DNA of 64,000 nucleotides from Corynebacterium sp. ACRPS (GTDB lineage Bacteria > Actinomycetota > Actinomycetes > Mycobacteriales > Mycobacteriaceae). Under the pieces are notes generated by a model that worked only from the letters and a program-made list of their open reading frames with translations, was not told the origin of the DNA and ran no database searches. The position numbers and the translations under genes were made by a program. The stretch spans positions 45,129 through 109,128 of the forward strand of contig NZ_JAKRMY010000011.1 in assembly GCF_022346005.1 (NCBI RefSeq), read 5' to 3'. Positions 16,827 to 27,293 of this stretch are shown here, in pieces. Positions within the stretch are counted from its first letter, which is position 1. Every line of letters starts with the position of its first letter.

Positions 16827-19412
16827 TCAGTCACTGTAGTCGCGGGTAAGTGCCTCCGCAGTGAGAATATCCCGGTAAAACAGCTCCGGGGCCAGCGAAA
16901 CCGCCTCCGCGAGCTGCGGGAGGGCGTTATCCAGCGCGGAGGCCACGGCTGGATCGGTGAGCTTCCCATTGGCCACCCCTCGCGCGGTAATGGCAAAAAC
17001 ATAGGAAATAAACGGGATCCAGGCAGAGCCGCCAAGATCCGTGTTTCCATCCCCGAAGGCGTCCAGGGCGAGCAGGGTGTGCAATACCGACTTATCTACG
17101 CCCAATTGCTGCAGCGTCACCCGCAATTGCAGCGCGGTAGAGCGCAGGTTGGACATGGTCCCCAGGCGGGTCAGCGCCAAGTCGTTATCGAAGCACTCGC
17201 GCAGCGCGGCGATGCGGTGGGCGTCATCGCACAGCTGCGCGCTGTCAGTAGCGGGCGTTGGGGCCTCGCCGGTGGCGCTCATGAGCAGCATGGGGCGGGT
17301 GACATCGTCTACGCCCGTAGTGGCCGTCCGCCACAGCGAGGGGGAGCCGGAGTGCTCCACGTGGGCCTGGTTGGCATCGGCAAGCGCGGCGAGCACGGAA
17401 GACGGATCCGTGGCCTCTTCCCCATCGCTGTTAAAGGAACTGGTAATCAGGCCCGTGCGCACCAACGCGCGCATGCGCTGGCCGCGCGCGAAGTCCACCT
17501 GCATGAGCGCATCGAGGCTGGCGCGCGGATCAGCCTCGATGTCCTTGATAACGCCCTCGAAGGTCTCCTTGGCCTTGGGGGCAAGGCGGCGCAGGGCGGC
17601 ATAGGTCTCCCACGTGCCGGCGGTATTCTCGCTCTCGCCATCGTGGAAGATGATAAGCGAGCTCGCCGGCGGGTACTGCGGGGCGGCGAGATCGCTGGCC
17701 GGTTCATCCTCGCGGAAGTCCACGATGAGATCGCCCGCCTCGTGCAATTCCTCCGGCAGCTCGAAGCCCTCCTCAACCGGCTCCAAGGGCAGCGGCTCGC
17801 TGGCGGGGTTGCCAAGCGGCCACGCCCAAGCCAAAAGCTCCACCTCTTCCTCGTGGGTTTGCTCGGGCATAAGAATGCCGTCTTCGATAGTGGCGCGGGC
17901 GACCAGCGGCGTCTTGCGCACCGTGGCGATGGCGGCATAGATAAGGTCGCTTGCCGCGGTTGCCTCGTATTCCATCACGCGGCGGTCCATGCTGCGCTTC
18001 AAGTGCGCCGCGCGCTCCTTATCCGGCAGGCCCTCCAGGTACTCCTCGTAGGACAGCGTGGACCACAGGAGGTAGAGCTCCAGCGAGGACTTCTTGGTCA
18101 GCGCGGCCTTAAGCGCGCGATTCGGCACGGAGAGAGTATTGGTCGCCTCCGTCGAGCCATTGGCAGTAACGAGATCCCGGATCTTCTGGTTCTTATCAAT
18201 GACCACGAATTTCGCCAGCGGCAGCGGCTCCGGTGAGTGCACCGTAAAGAGTGCATCCGCATCCAGCTGATCCGCCAGGATGACTTGCTTGTCCATATAA
18301 TCCACGGGCTCGGCCGCGGTACGCTTCACGCGCGTGCGGATGGTCGCCGGAATGACCTCAAAGGTCAGCTCGTAGCCGGCCTCGCTGCTGATGGTCTCCT
18401 CGCGCACCGATTCGTCTTCGCCAAATACGCGTTGGCCCTTTTCCATGTGAATGGGCTTATCGGAAGACGAGGCCAGGGCATAGCTAAACGGCGAGAGGTT
18501 ACCCAGCGCGTCGATGAAGCGGAAGTTGGTGCCGCGGGGCCCCTCGTTCTTGGAGCGCATGTGGAGCGTTTCGGCAAAGTTGAGATAGTGGACATCGACA
18601 AGCTCCTCGCCCTTAAACAGGCTAAAGCGATACCGGCCCACCCAGGGGTCTTCGAAGACGTCGCCGGGTAGAACCTCATGGATTCCCTCCGGCAGCTCAT
18701 CTTCTAAGATTTCTTCCTCTTCCCCACCGATGGGGACATAGGTCAGCTGCAGGTGAAGTGGGGTATTGACCAAGAGGCGCGGGGATTTCGTGTACACCAG
18801 CTCGCCGTCCAGCCCGCGCGCGTTGGGCAGGGACTTGACCGCCATATCCCAGGAAAAATCCGCGCTATCCGCAACGGTGATGGTGGCCTTGTCCTGGCGC
18901 GGCACAGCAATGGAGAAGGAATCTTCTGCCGCTAGCTCAAAGATGGACCAGCCTTCCCACGCGCCATGCGGGCGCGGCTGGCTATCCGGGGTAGGTGTTA
19001 GCTGCGTGCCGTTCGGCGCGATGAAGGTGTACGCGCCCTGCGGGATGGGCTGCGTGCTATCGACGGGGCGGTGCGCGGAATCGAGCAGCAGGCCGCCATT
19101 GGCAATACCCGCAAACTCCAGGGTCTGCTCCGCAAACGTTACGGCAAGGTGGGTAAAGGGCTGTGGCATGGAAACCCACAGGCCAGGTTCTTCACCGGCG
19201 ACGTAATAAAACTTGCGGGTGACCTCCGTACCATCCAATAGCTGCGTGGCCACGGTCCATTGCGGGTCTTCTGGTTCATAGGCCGCGCCCACGGCTGGCA
19301 GGTAAAGCTCTAAAGTATCGGTATCCGGCGCGAGGCGAAGATGCGGGACCCCCTGAAAAACCGCCGCGTCTAGAAAAGATGATAGCTGGCTACGAAACTT
19401 CTCCTGGCTCAT
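16827..19412 (-). CDS. large protein of unknown function (861 residues)
   Basis: A long acidic, cytosolic-looking protein: no signal peptide and no transmembrane helix. The first 400 or so residues are rich in short hydrophobic-polar alternations and turns (for example PIPQGAYTFIAPNGTQL and TPLHLQLTYVPIGGEEEE), suggesting several beta-sandwich domains. Residues from about 430 to the end are helical, with segments such as LYLLWSTLSYEEYLEGLPD and a final helical bundle ending TRDYSD. I recognise no catalytic motif or named domain. It heads a two-gene unit with the MOSC protein. The opposite strand has a long open frame here, a shadow of high GC. Confidence 0.7.
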   Translation of the reverse strand: MSQEKFRSQLSSFLDAAVFQGVPHLRLAPDTDTLELYLPAVGAAYEPEDPQWTVATQLLDGTEVTRKFYYVAGEEPGLWVSMPQPFTHLAVTFAEQTLEFAGIANGGLLLDSAHRPVDSTQPIPQGAYTFIAPNGTQLTPTPDSQPRPHGAWEGWSIFELAAEDSFSIAVPRQDKATITVADSADFSWDMAVKSLPNARGLDGELVYTKSPRLLVNTPLHLQLTYVPIGGEEEEILEDELPEGIHEVLPGDVFEDPWVGRYRFSLFKGEELVDVHYLNFAETLHMRSKNEGPRGTNFRFIDALGNLSPFSYALASSSDKPIHMEKGQRVFGEDESVREETISSEAGYELTFEVIPATIRTRVKRTAAEPVDYMDKQVILADQLDADALFTVHSPEPLPLAKFVVIDKNQKIRDLVTANGSTEATNTLSVPNRALKAALTKKSSLELYLLWSTLSYEEYLEGLPDKERAAHLKRSMDRRVMEYEATAASDLIYAAIATVRKTPLVARATIEDGILMPEQTHEEEVELLAWAWPLGNPASEPLPLEPVEEGFELPEELHEAGDLIVDFREDEPASDLAAPQYPPASSLIIFHDGESENTAGTWETYAALRRLAPKAKETFEGVIKDIEADPRASLDALMQVDFARGQRMRALVRTGLITSSFNSDGEEATDPSSVLAALADANQAHVEHSGSPSLWRTATTGVDDVTRPMLLMSATGEAPTPATDSAQLCDDAHRIAALRECFDNDLALTRLGTMSNLRSTALQLRVTLQQLGVDKSVLHTLLALDAFGDGNTDLGGSAWIPFISYVFAITARGVANGKLTDPAVASALDNALPQLAEAVSLAPELFYRDILTAEALTRDYSD

Positions 19413-19464
19413 TTACACCAGCCTAGATCATTTTTGAAAAGATGTGGATTCTGCAGGCAGAGGC

Positions 19465-19500
19465 CAAAAAGGCTTTCACCACCGCCGGTGATGAAAGCCT
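19465..19500 (-). terminator. terminator of the alkaline phosphatase gene
   Basis: On the minus strand a 9-bp stem AGGCTTTCA, one mismatch and a further 5-bp stem close on a tiny loop; TTTTTGG follows directly. Confidence 0.9.
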
Positions 19501-19523
19501 TCGCGCGCGATTAATCGCGTGGA

Positions 19524-21107
19524 TTAGTGGAAGAAGTTACGCCACGCATTCGGGTTGATGGTGATGATGCCCAGCTTTTGCGCCAAGAAGGCAATGGCCC
19601 CGATGGCCAGCGAGGCGATACCGGCGCCCGCGATGCCGGCGAGGAGCCCGCTCTTGGAAGAGCCGTCATCGCCGTTGTCATTGTTGCCGGGCTGATCGGA
19701 TGCAGAATCGTCTGCCTGGTCGTTGCCGCCCTGGTCATCGTGCTTGATCCACCATTCATTCAAGGTGAGCTTGGCCAAGGTGGTGTTATCGATGTAGTCA
19801 CCGCGCACAGGATCGGTGTGGGTGGCCTTCGCGCGAAGGGCCTCCGAGCCAGCACCCTGGAAGAAGAATGGGACGACCTGGTTGGTGTGCTGCGTGGAGT
19901 ACCACTGGTGGCCAGAGGGCAAGGTGTTGTTACCGCCACCGTTCATGGAGTTGAACTTGCCCTCAGAGCGCTCATTGGCACCGGAGAGGTATCCCGTTTC
20001 GTGGTCAGCGGTAACCACCAACAGGGTCTCGTCCCAGGAGGAGTTTTCTTCTACCCAGTCGATGGCGGCATCGACGGACTTATTGAAGTCCTGTACCTCT
20101 TCGATATCGCGGGCAGATTGGTTGCCGTGGCCGCTCCAGTCGATGGCACCGCCTTCGATCATGACGTGGAAGCCCTCGTCATTTTGGCCCAGCGCGTTGA
20201 GGGCGCCGGTGGTCATGGTGGGAAGATCCACGACATCGTTAAACGGAATGTCAAAAGGCTCCGCTGACTCGCCGGTGCGCCCCTGCTGCAAGGTCGAGGC
20301 CACAGGCGCCAGGCCGAAGTACTTCTCCCCCGCCGCGACCTCGCCTTGGGCCAAGGCCTCAAATTGCTCCTTGGTTTCGGCGTAGTTCCAGTCGGACTCG
20401 CCGGAAGACAGCTTGTTGTAGACCTCTTCAGATAGGTACTTGTACTTGGCCTCATCCTTCTTCTTATTGTCATCGTCGTAGAACGAGTGGCCGGCACCCA
20501 TGATGACATCAAGATCAGAGTTGAACATCTCATCCGCAATCTCCAGGTAGTTATTGCGGGAAATGTTGTGCGCGGCCCAGGCAGCTGGGGTGGCGTGGCT
20601 AAACGGCACGGAGGAGACCACGCCGGCGGATTTTCCGGCCTTCTTGGCGCGCTCGGAGGTGTTTTCCTGCTCGTGGCCGTAATCGTTCACGCCCAGCTTG
20701 CCGTTATCGGTCTTCACGCCGGTGGACATGGCGGTGCCGGCAGCAGAGGAATCGGTGTATCCCTTATCCACGTACTCATGGCTAGCCCACGCTTTTTGTG
20801 GGTCATAGGAAGAGTTATTTGGGTAGGTGGTCATGGACAGGCGGTTGAAGTCTTCGAAGCGCTGCACGGATTCGCCGTCGAGTTCTTCTGGACCTTCGGC
20901 GCTAAATGCGCCATCGACCAGGTACTTGGATTGGCCGGTTTCGTAGAGGTTATTAAATGCCACGTGGCCGTAGCCCATCCCATCACCAATCATGTAGATG
21001 ATGTTCTTTGGGCCCTGGGATTCGGCGGCGGTGGCTGGGGCAATTGCGCCAGCGGTAGCCACGGTTGCGGCTACGGCAGCGGCGCCAATGCGGAGAGAGG
21101 TGCGCAT
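19524..21107 (-). CDS. alkaline phosphatase, exported and membrane-anchored
   Basis: A 527-residue PhoA-superfamily enzyme that releases phosphate from organic esters outside the cell. ATG at 21107 has AAAGGA seven bases upstream and opens a Sec signal peptide (MRTSLRIGAAAVAATVATAG, cleavage near ATAAE). Catalytic motifs: MIGDGMGYGH (metal-binding Asp), TDSSAAGTAMSTG (the Ser nucleophile region), IEGGAIDWSGHGN, and VTADHETGYLSG (metal His ligands). The C-terminus is unusual: an Asp/Asn/Gly-rich linker of about 30 residues, a hydrophobic helix and a short tail ending WRNFFH, which should anchor the enzyme to the membrane. Probably phosphate-starvation induced, but no Pho box was identified. 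Confidence 0.93.
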   Translation of the reverse strand: MRTSLRIGAAAVAATVATAGAIAPATAAESQGPKNIIYMIGDGMGYGHVAFNNLYETGQSKYLVDGAFSAEGPEELDGESVQRFEDFNRLSMTTYPNNSSYDPQKAWASHEYVDKGYTDSSAAGTAMSTGVKTDNGKLGVNDYGHEQENTSERAKKAGKSAGVVSSVPFSHATPAAWAAHNISRNNYLEIADEMFNSDLDVIMGAGHSFYDDDNKKKDEAKYKYLSEEVYNKLSSGESDWNYAETKEQFEALAQGEVAAGEKYFGLAPVASTLQQGRTGESAEPFDIPFNDVVDLPTMTTGALNALGQNDEGFHVMIEGGAIDWSGHGNQSARDIEEVQDFNKSVDAAIDWVEENSSWDETLLVVTADHETGYLSGANERSEGKFNSMNGGGNNTLPSGHQWYSTQHTNQVVPFFFQGAGSEALRAKATHTDPVRGDYIDNTTLAKLTLNEWWIKHDDQGGNDQADDSASDQPGNNDNGDDGSSKSGLLAGIAGAGIASLAIGAIAFLAQKLGIITINPNAWRNFFH

Positions 21108-21390
21108 GAATTGTCCTTTGTGGAAGTGAGAGATGAAGAGATGGTGGCTTTGCGAGCAAGAGAGAAGTAACCCAGACATAGCTGGGTGCAAAGCCTTGAA
21201 TTGAAGATAAAGGCGTGGTTTAACCATGAAAGGAACTGGGCGTTAATAGCTCCTAAACACCGCCGGAACATCTCGTGGCGGGCCTTAGTCCTTGCCCCAC
21301 TCCCCCTTCGTCACCGCCAGAGTGCCAGCCCGGTGCCGGATTAGTGAAGCAAAACCCACCTCTGCCTACCCCGCGCCGGGCTGGGGCTAT

Positions 21391-21396
21391 TACACT
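21391..21396 (+). promoter_or_regulatory. -10 element of leuS, probably leaderless
   Basis: TACACT ends eight bases before the ATG at 21405, which would place the transcription start at the start codon. No ribosome-binding site is seen. A GTG at 21399 in frame is too close to the -10 to be used. Confidence 0.5.
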
Positions 21397-21404
21397 GTGT
21401 GTTT

Positions 21405-24251
21405 ATGACTAAACCGAGCGATTCCACGTCGTACCGCTACACCCCTGAGCTGGCGAACCAGATCGAAAAGACTTGGCAGCAGTATTGGAAGGACCACGAG
21501 ACCTTTAACGCGCCGAACCCGGTCGGTTCGCTAGCCACGGGTGCGGGCGAGCTGCCCAAGGAAAAGCTCAATGTGCAGGACATGTTCCCCTACCCTTCCG
21601 GTGCGGGCCTGCATGTGGGGCACCCGTTTGGTTATATCGCCACCGATACCTACGCCCGCTATAACCGCATGCTGGGCAAGAACGTGTTGCACACCATGGG
21701 CTACGATGCCTTCGGTTTGCCGGCCGAACAGTACGCCATTCAGACCGGTACGCACCCGCGGACCACCACGATGGCCAATATCGACAACATGCGCCGCCAG
21801 CTGGGCATGCTGGGCTTGGGCCACGATCCGCGCCGCTCGGTGGAATCCACGGATCCTGAGTTCTTTAAATGGACACAGTGGATCTTCCTGCAGATTTATA
21901 ATTCTTGGTTCGATGAAGAGCAGCAAAAGGCCCGCCCCATTGCTGAGCTCATCAAGGAATTGGAGGCCAATAAGCGCACCACCAAGGACGGGCGCTACTA
22001 CGAGGACTTGTCCGCGCAGGAAAAGGCCCAGGCCGTCGATGAGTTCCGCCTGGTGTACCTGTCCAACTCCACGGTGAACTGGTGCCCGGGCCTGGGTACC
22101 GTCTTGGCCAACGAGGAGGTCACCGCGGAGGGCAAGTCTGAGCGCGGCAACTTCCCGGTATTCCGCAAGAACCTGTCCCAGTGGATGATGCGCATTACCG
22201 CGTATTCGGATCGCCTGCTCGATGATCTGGAGCTGCTGGATTGGCCGGAGAAGGTCAAGTCCATGCAGCGCAACTGGATCGGTCGCTCCCGCGGTGCGGA
22301 GGTAACCTTCCCCGCGGAAGGCTACGGCATCGACGTGTTTACCACGCGCCCAGATACGCTTTTTGGCGCGGAATACGTGGTCTTGGCACCGGAACATGAG
22401 CTTGTCGATGCCCTCTTGTCCCCCATTCCTTACGACGATGACGTGGATGAGCGCTGGACCTACGGCAACGATGACCCGAAGGAAGCCGTCGAGTCCTACC
22501 GCGCGGATATCGCAGCAAAGTCGGACCTGGAGCGCCAGGAAAACAAGGAAAAGACCGGAGTATTCTTGGGCACCTATGCCACCAACCCGGTCTCCGGCAA
22601 GCGCATCCCGATCTTCATCGCGGACTACGTGCTGACCGGTTACGGTACCGGCGCCATCATGGCGGTACCCGCGCACGATACGCGCGACTATGAGTTTGCC
22701 CAGGCCTTTGGCCTGCCGATTACGGAGGTCGTCTCCGGCGGCAATATCGAGGAAGAAGCCTGGACCGAGGACGGCGCGTTGGTAAACTCCGCCAACGATA
22801 AGGGCCTGGACCTCAATGGCCTGAATAAGGCGGAGGCGATCGCCCAGGCCATCGAATGGTTGGAAAAGGACGGCTCCGGCCGCGGCAAGATTCAGTACAA
22901 GCTGCGCGACTGGCTCTTCGCCCGCCAGCGCTACTGGGGCGAGCCCTTCCCCATCGTCTACGACAAGGACGGCATGGCCCACCCGCTGCCAGAGTCGATG
23001 CTGCCGGTGGAGCTGCCCGAGGTGGAAGACTACAAGCCGGCCTCCTTCGATCCTGAAGATAAGGACTCGGAGCCACAACCGCCGCTGGCCAAGGTCCGCG
23101 ACTGGGTAGAGGTAGAGCTGGACCTAGGCGATGGCCCGCAGACCTATTACCGCGATACCAACGTTATGCCCCAGTGGGCGGGTTCTTCCTGGTACCAGCT
23201 GCGCTATATCGATCCCCGCAATAGCGAGGCCTTCTGCGATATCGAAAACGAGCGCTACTGGACCGGCCCGCGCCCAGACGAGCACGGTGAAAACGATCCG
23301 GGTGGTGTGGATCTGTACGTCGGCGGCGTCGAGCACGCCGTGCTGCACTTGCTCTACGCCCGCTTCTGGCACAAGGTGCTCTTTGACCTGGGCTTTGTCA
23401 GCTCGCAGGAGCCGTATCGCCGCCTGTACAACCAGGGCTATATTCAGGCCTACGCCTATACCGATTCCCGCGGCGTATATGTCCCTGCGGCCGAGGTAGA
23501 GGAAAAGGACGGCAAGTTCTACTACAACGGCGAAGAGGTCAACCAGGAATACGGCAAGATGGGCAAGTCCCTGAAAAACGCCGTGGCCCCGGACGATATC
23601 TGCCGCGACTTCGGCGCCGATACCCTGCGCGTGTACGAGATGTCCATGGGCCCGCTGGATACCTCCCGCCCGTGGGCGACCAAGGACGTCGTCGGTTCGC
23701 AGCGCTTCCTGCAGCGCCTGTGGCGCCTGGCCATCAATGAGGACACCGGTGAAGTGGCAACTACCGATGCCGAGCTCACCCAGGATGACCTGAAGCAGCT
23801 GCACCGCACCATCGCGGGCGTGCGCGATGATTATGAGAACCTGCGCCTGAACACGGTCGTGGCTAAGCTCATCGAGTACGTCAACTACCTGACCAAGACC
23901 TACCGCACCGAGGCACCGCGCGCGGCGGTGGAGCCCATCACCCAGCTGGTCTCCCCCATCGCCCCGCACATTGCGGAGGAACTGTGGCAGCGCTTTGGCC
24001 ACGATGAGACCATCACCTACGAGCCACTCCCCTCTTTTGAGGAGAAATACCTGGTAGATGATGAGATCCAGGTGCCAGTGCAGATCAACGGCAAGGTTAA
24101 ATCCCGCATCAACGTTGCGGCCGATGCTGACCAAGACGCCGTATTCGAGGCCGCTTTTGCCGATGCCAAGGTGGCTGACCTTACCTCCGGCAAGAACGTG
24201 GTGAAGAAGATCTACGTTCCCGGCCGGATGGTGAACCTGGTGGTTAAGTAA
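21405..24251 (+). CDS. leuS: leucyl-tRNA synthetase
   Basis: A 948-residue class I aminoacyl-tRNA synthetase charging tRNA-Leu. The HIGH motif is His70-Val-Gly-His73 within [11 protein letters not shown]; the KMSKS motif reads Lys718-Met-Gly-Lys-Ser722, the variant usual in actinobacterial LeuRS. The CP1 editing domain is present between them ([18 protein letters not shown] and [18 protein letters not shown]), including the Asp of the HDxRD motif that blocks leucine hydrolysis. The C-terminal tRNA-binding region ends [11 protein letters not shown]. Followed after three bases by the MntR-type regulator, which probably reads through from the same promoter. Confidence 0.98.
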   Translation: MTKPSDSTSYRYTPELANQIEKTWQQYWKDHETFNAPNPVGSLATGAGELPKEKLNVQDMFPYPSGAGLHVGHPFGYIATDTYARYNRMLGKNVLHTMGYDAFGLPAEQYAIQTGTHPRTTTMANIDNMRRQLGMLGLGHDPRRSVESTDPEFFKWTQWIFLQIYNSWFDEEQQKARPIAELIKELEANKRTTKDGRYYEDLSAQEKAQAVDEFRLVYLSNSTVNWCPGLGTVLANEEVTAEGKSERGNFPVFRKNLSQWMMRITAYSDRLLDDLELLDWPEKVKSMQRNWIGRSRGAEVTFPAEGYGIDVFTTRPDTLFGAEYVVLAPEHELVDALLSPIPYDDDVDERWTYGNDDPKEAVESYRADIAAKSDLERQENKEKTGVFLGTYATNPVSGKRIPIFIADYVLTGYGTGAIMAVPAHDTRDYEFAQAFGLPITEVVSGGNIEEEAWTEDGALVNSANDKGLDLNGLNKAEAIAQAIEWLEKDGSGRGKIQYKLRDWLFARQRYWGEPFPIVYDKDGMAHPLPESMLPVELPEVEDYKPASFDPEDKDSEPQPPLAKVRDWVEVELDLGDGPQTYYRDTNVMPQWAGSSWYQLRYIDPRNSEAFCDIENERYWTGPRPDEHGENDPGGVDLYVGGVEHAVLHLLYARFWHKVLFDLGFVSSQEPYRRLYNQGYIQAYAYTDSRGVYVPAAEVEEKDGKFYYNGEEVNQEYGKMGKSLKNAVAPDDICRDFGADTLRVYEMSMGPLDTSRPWATKDVVGSQRFLQRLWRLAINEDTGEVATTDAELTQDDLKQLHRTIAGVRDDYENLRLNTVVAKLIEYVNYLTKTYRTEAPRAAVEPITQLVSPIAPHIAEELWQRFGHDETITYEPLPSFEEKYLVDDEIQVPVQINGKVKSRINVAADADQDAVFEAAFADAKVADLTSGKNVVKKIYVPGRMVNLVVK

Positions 24252-24254
24252 CCA

Positions 24255-24989
24255 ATGAGCGTGGACGTCTCGGGCCTTTCGCCATCCAATCAGGACTACC
24301 TCAAGGCCCTGTTTAAGCTGGGCGAATGGCACGACGATCCCGTAACGGTAAAGATGCTCGCCCAGCACATAGGCGTTCGGCTCTCCAGCGCGTCGGATGC
24401 GGTGCGGCGGCTAGAGAAAAAGGGTCTCGTCACCCATACGCCGTATGGTGCCATCGGGCTGAGTACCGAGGGGCGTGCCTTTGCGCTTGCCATGGTGCGG
24501 CGGCACCGCCTTATTGAAACTTTCCTGGTGGAATCCCTGCACTACCGCTGGGACCAGGTCCACGCGGAGGCTGAGCAATTGGAGCACTGCGTCTCCGATT
24601 TCTTTCTGGAGCGCATAGACGCTGAACTGGGTTTTCCGAGCCGCGATCCGCATGGAGACCCCATCCCCAGCGCCACGGGTGACTATCCCGCGGACTATGC
24701 CGCGAGCCCCGCGTCCGAGCCAGGGGATCTGCGCAAACTCAGCGATCTGGAGCCCGGTGAGGCCGGTGTAGTCGACCGCATCAGTGATGCAGACGCCGAT
24801 CTGTTGCGCTTTTTCAGCGAGAATAACGTGACCATCGGCGCTGCCGTGAGCGTACGGGATAGCCAACCCTATTCCGGCGGGATGGCCGTGCGCGTAGAGG
24901 GCAACCAGAACGAGCATGCCCAGAATGAACATTCCGCGGCGTTTTCTTTGAGCTCCCACGCAGCCCGCGCCGTGTGGGTGCGCATGTAA
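24255..24989 (+). CDS. DtxR/MntR family metal-dependent transcriptional regulator
   Basis: A 244-residue regulator with the three DtxR-family domains: N-terminal winged helix (VKMLAQHIGVRLSSASDAVRRLEKKG), a dimerisation/metal-binding domain, and a C-terminal SH3-like FeoA domain from about residue 150. Around the metal site the sequence is HAEAEQLEHCVSD; the position of DtxR Cys102 (in its HDEACRWEH) is Glu here, the change that in MntR-type members goes with manganese rather than iron sensing. It lies three bases after leuS and directly ahead of the nrdI-nrdF unit, separated from it by a hairpin. Target genes are not visible. Confidence 0.85.
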   Translation: MSVDVSGLSPSNQDYLKALFKLGEWHDDPVTVKMLAQHIGVRLSSASDAVRRLEKKGLVTHTPYGAIGLSTEGRAFALAMVRRHRLIETFLVESLHYRWDQVHAEAEQLEHCVSDFFLERIDAELGFPSRDPHGDPIPSATGDYPADYAASPASEPGDLRKLSDLEPGEAGVVDRISDADADLLRFFSENNVTIGAAVSVRDSQPYSGGMAVRVEGNQNEHAQNEHSAAFSLSSHAARAVWVRM

Positions 24990-25005
24990 CTCTCCTTCCC
25001 CCCCT

Positions 25006-25033
25006 CTCCCCTTCTTTTCTGAAAGAAGGGGAG
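25006..25033 (+). terminator. hairpin between the MntR-type gene and nrdI
   Basis: A perfect 12-bp stem CTCCCCTTCTTT / AAAGAAGGGGAG with a TCTG loop, preceded by a C/T run and followed only by TATTTG. Probably an intrinsic terminator, possibly leaky because the T-tract is short. Confidence 0.7.
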
Positions 25034-25059
25034 TATTTGCGCATGTCAATGGTGATTAG

Positions 25060-25120
25060 TTGCGGCGTAGTTAAAAGTACGTTAGATCTGTAGTTGAAGC
25101 AGAAAGTGCGCTTCGGCGCA
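25060..25120 (+). promoter_or_regulatory. putative nrdI-nrdF promoter and leader hairpin
   Basis: TTGCGG, a 17-base spacer and TAGATC form a plausible promoter with start near 25095. The short leader then carries TGCGC-TTCG-GCGCA (25107-25120), a 5-bp stem capped by a stable UUCG tetraloop, just before the Shine-Dalgarno AAGGAG of nrdI. No NrdR box was recognised. Confidence 0.4.
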
Positions 25121-25136
25121 GCCACTAAGGAGCGAG

Positions 25137-25610
25137 ATGACTACAGCCTCGACGCCACCCTGCGGCACTAAGACCGCCGCTAATCTTGTGTATTTTTCCT
25201 CGGTCAGTGAAAATACCCACCGTTTTGTCCACAAGCTGGGCTTTCCAGCGGCACGCATTCCTTTGCGGCCGAAGCGTGAAGGAATGCTCTATGTCACCGA
25301 GCCCTTTGTGCTCATCGTCCCGACCTACGGCGGCGGCAATATCAAGGCGGCGATTCCGGTGCAGGTGCGCCAATTCCTCAACGTTCCGGAAAATCGCGCA
25401 CTCCTGCGCGGCGTCATCACCTCTGGAAATACCAATTTTGGTGAAGCGTATTGCTGCGCCGGGCCACAGATAGCCCGAAAGTGCGGCGTGCCTGAGCTCT
25501 ACCGTTTTGAGCTGCTCGGTACCGACCGCGATGTTGCCCGCGTACGGGAGGGGTTGCAGGACTTCTTTGCGCACCACCTCTACCCCACCGCCCACGCGTC
25601 CATTGCCTGA
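25137..25610 (+). CDS. nrdI: NrdI, flavodoxin-like ribonucleotide reductase activator
   Basis: A 157-residue FMN-binding NrdI. In class Ib enzymes reduced NrdI makes superoxide that oxidises the dimanganese site of NrdF; in class Ie it is needed to convert the radical tyrosine to DOPA. Family motifs: [18 protein letters not shown] (phosphate-binding SSxSxNT loop), LIVPTYGGG (the FMN isoalloxazine loop) and [15 protein letters not shown]. The ATG has AAGGAG five bases upstream. It is 39 bases ahead of nrdF. Usual neighbours nrdH and nrdE are both missing here, so this is a reduced operon that presumably shares a catalytic subunit encoded elsewhere. Confidence 0.95.
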   Translation: MTTASTPPCGTKTAANLVYFSSVSENTHRFVHKLGFPAARIPLRPKREGMLYVTEPFVLIVPTYGGGNIKAAIPVQVRQFLNVPENRALLRGVITSGNTNFGEAYCCAGPQIARKCGVPELYRFELLGTDRDVARVREGLQDFFAHHLYPTAHASIA

Positions 25611-26663
<1,053 letters not shown>

Positions 26664-26698
26664 AAACCAACAAGTCTCCACACGAAAGGACACCCATC

Positions 26699-27265
26699 AT
26701 GAAACTTCTTGTACTCGTTGGCAGCCTGCGGCGGGAAAGCATTGCGAAGAAGATCGCCAACCATGCCATTGAACTCGTTCCCGAGCACGTAGAGTGCCAG
26801 CGCTATGACCTGCGCACACTCCCGCTTTATGATTTCGACTACGACGATTCTGGCGTGGAGGATAAACCCACGCCGGGAGAGTACACCGATTTCCGCAACG
26901 CAATTAAGGAAGCGGATGCCATTTTGTTCGTCACCAGCGAGAATAACCGGACGATCCCGGCGTGTTTAAAGAATGCCATCGATATTGGGTCCAAGCCCAA
27001 TTCCGATGTCGCCTGGAAGAATAAGCCAGCTGGCATCATCAGCCACTCCGTCGGCCGCATGGGTGGCTATTCTTCCCACAAGAATGTGCGCCTAGCCTTG
27101 TCCTACTTTGACATGCCGATGCCCGGTCAGCCCGAGGTATTCTTGGGCAATTCTCCCCAGCTCATCGGCGAGGATGGAAAGATCGAGCCGCCCAGCACCA
27201 TCGATTTCGTGCGGGACTACCTCGATCGCCTTTTAGCGCTGGTACCTGCAGCTCCGCAACACTAG
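26699..27265 (+). CDS. NADPH-dependent FMN reductase family protein
   Basis: A 188-residue flavodoxin-fold flavin reductase. The N-terminal LVLVGSLRRESIAKKIAN loop binds the FMN phosphate, and FVTSENNRTIPACLKNAIDIGS is the family version of the TPEYNxSIPGxLKNAID motif at the flavin. It follows nrdF by 35 bases on the same strand with AAAGGA upstream of its ATG, so it is probably the third gene of the operon. Context suggests it may reduce NrdI or supply reduced flavin for activation of NrdF; this is inference. A 27248-27272 inverted repeat spanning its stop (GCAGCTCC/GGAGCTGC) may terminate the operon, though it lacks a T-tract. Confidence 0.88.
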   Translation: MKLLVLVGSLRRESIAKKIANHAIELVPEHVECQRYDLRTLPLYDFDYDDSGVEDKPTPGEYTDFRNAIKEADAILFVTSENNRTIPACLKNAIDIGSKPNSDVAWKNKPAGIISHSVGRMGGYSSHKNVRLALSYFDMPMPGQPEVFLGNSPQLIGEDGKIEPPSTIDFVRDYLDRLLALVPAAPQH

Positions 27266-27293
27266 GAGCTGCCTCTACCTAGCAGCGAGGCGG

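Noticed and set aside
16731..18236. Long plus-strand open frame (about 500 codons) opposite the MOSC and 861-residue genes
   Set aside because: Arg/Gly/Gln-rich composition without any motif, no ribosome-binding site, and fully antisense to genes with better support; a high-GC shadow frame.
21531..24368. Two long minus-strand frames opposite leuS
   Set aside because: They mirror the codons of leuS, have low-complexity composition and no recognisable domain; leuS is unambiguous.
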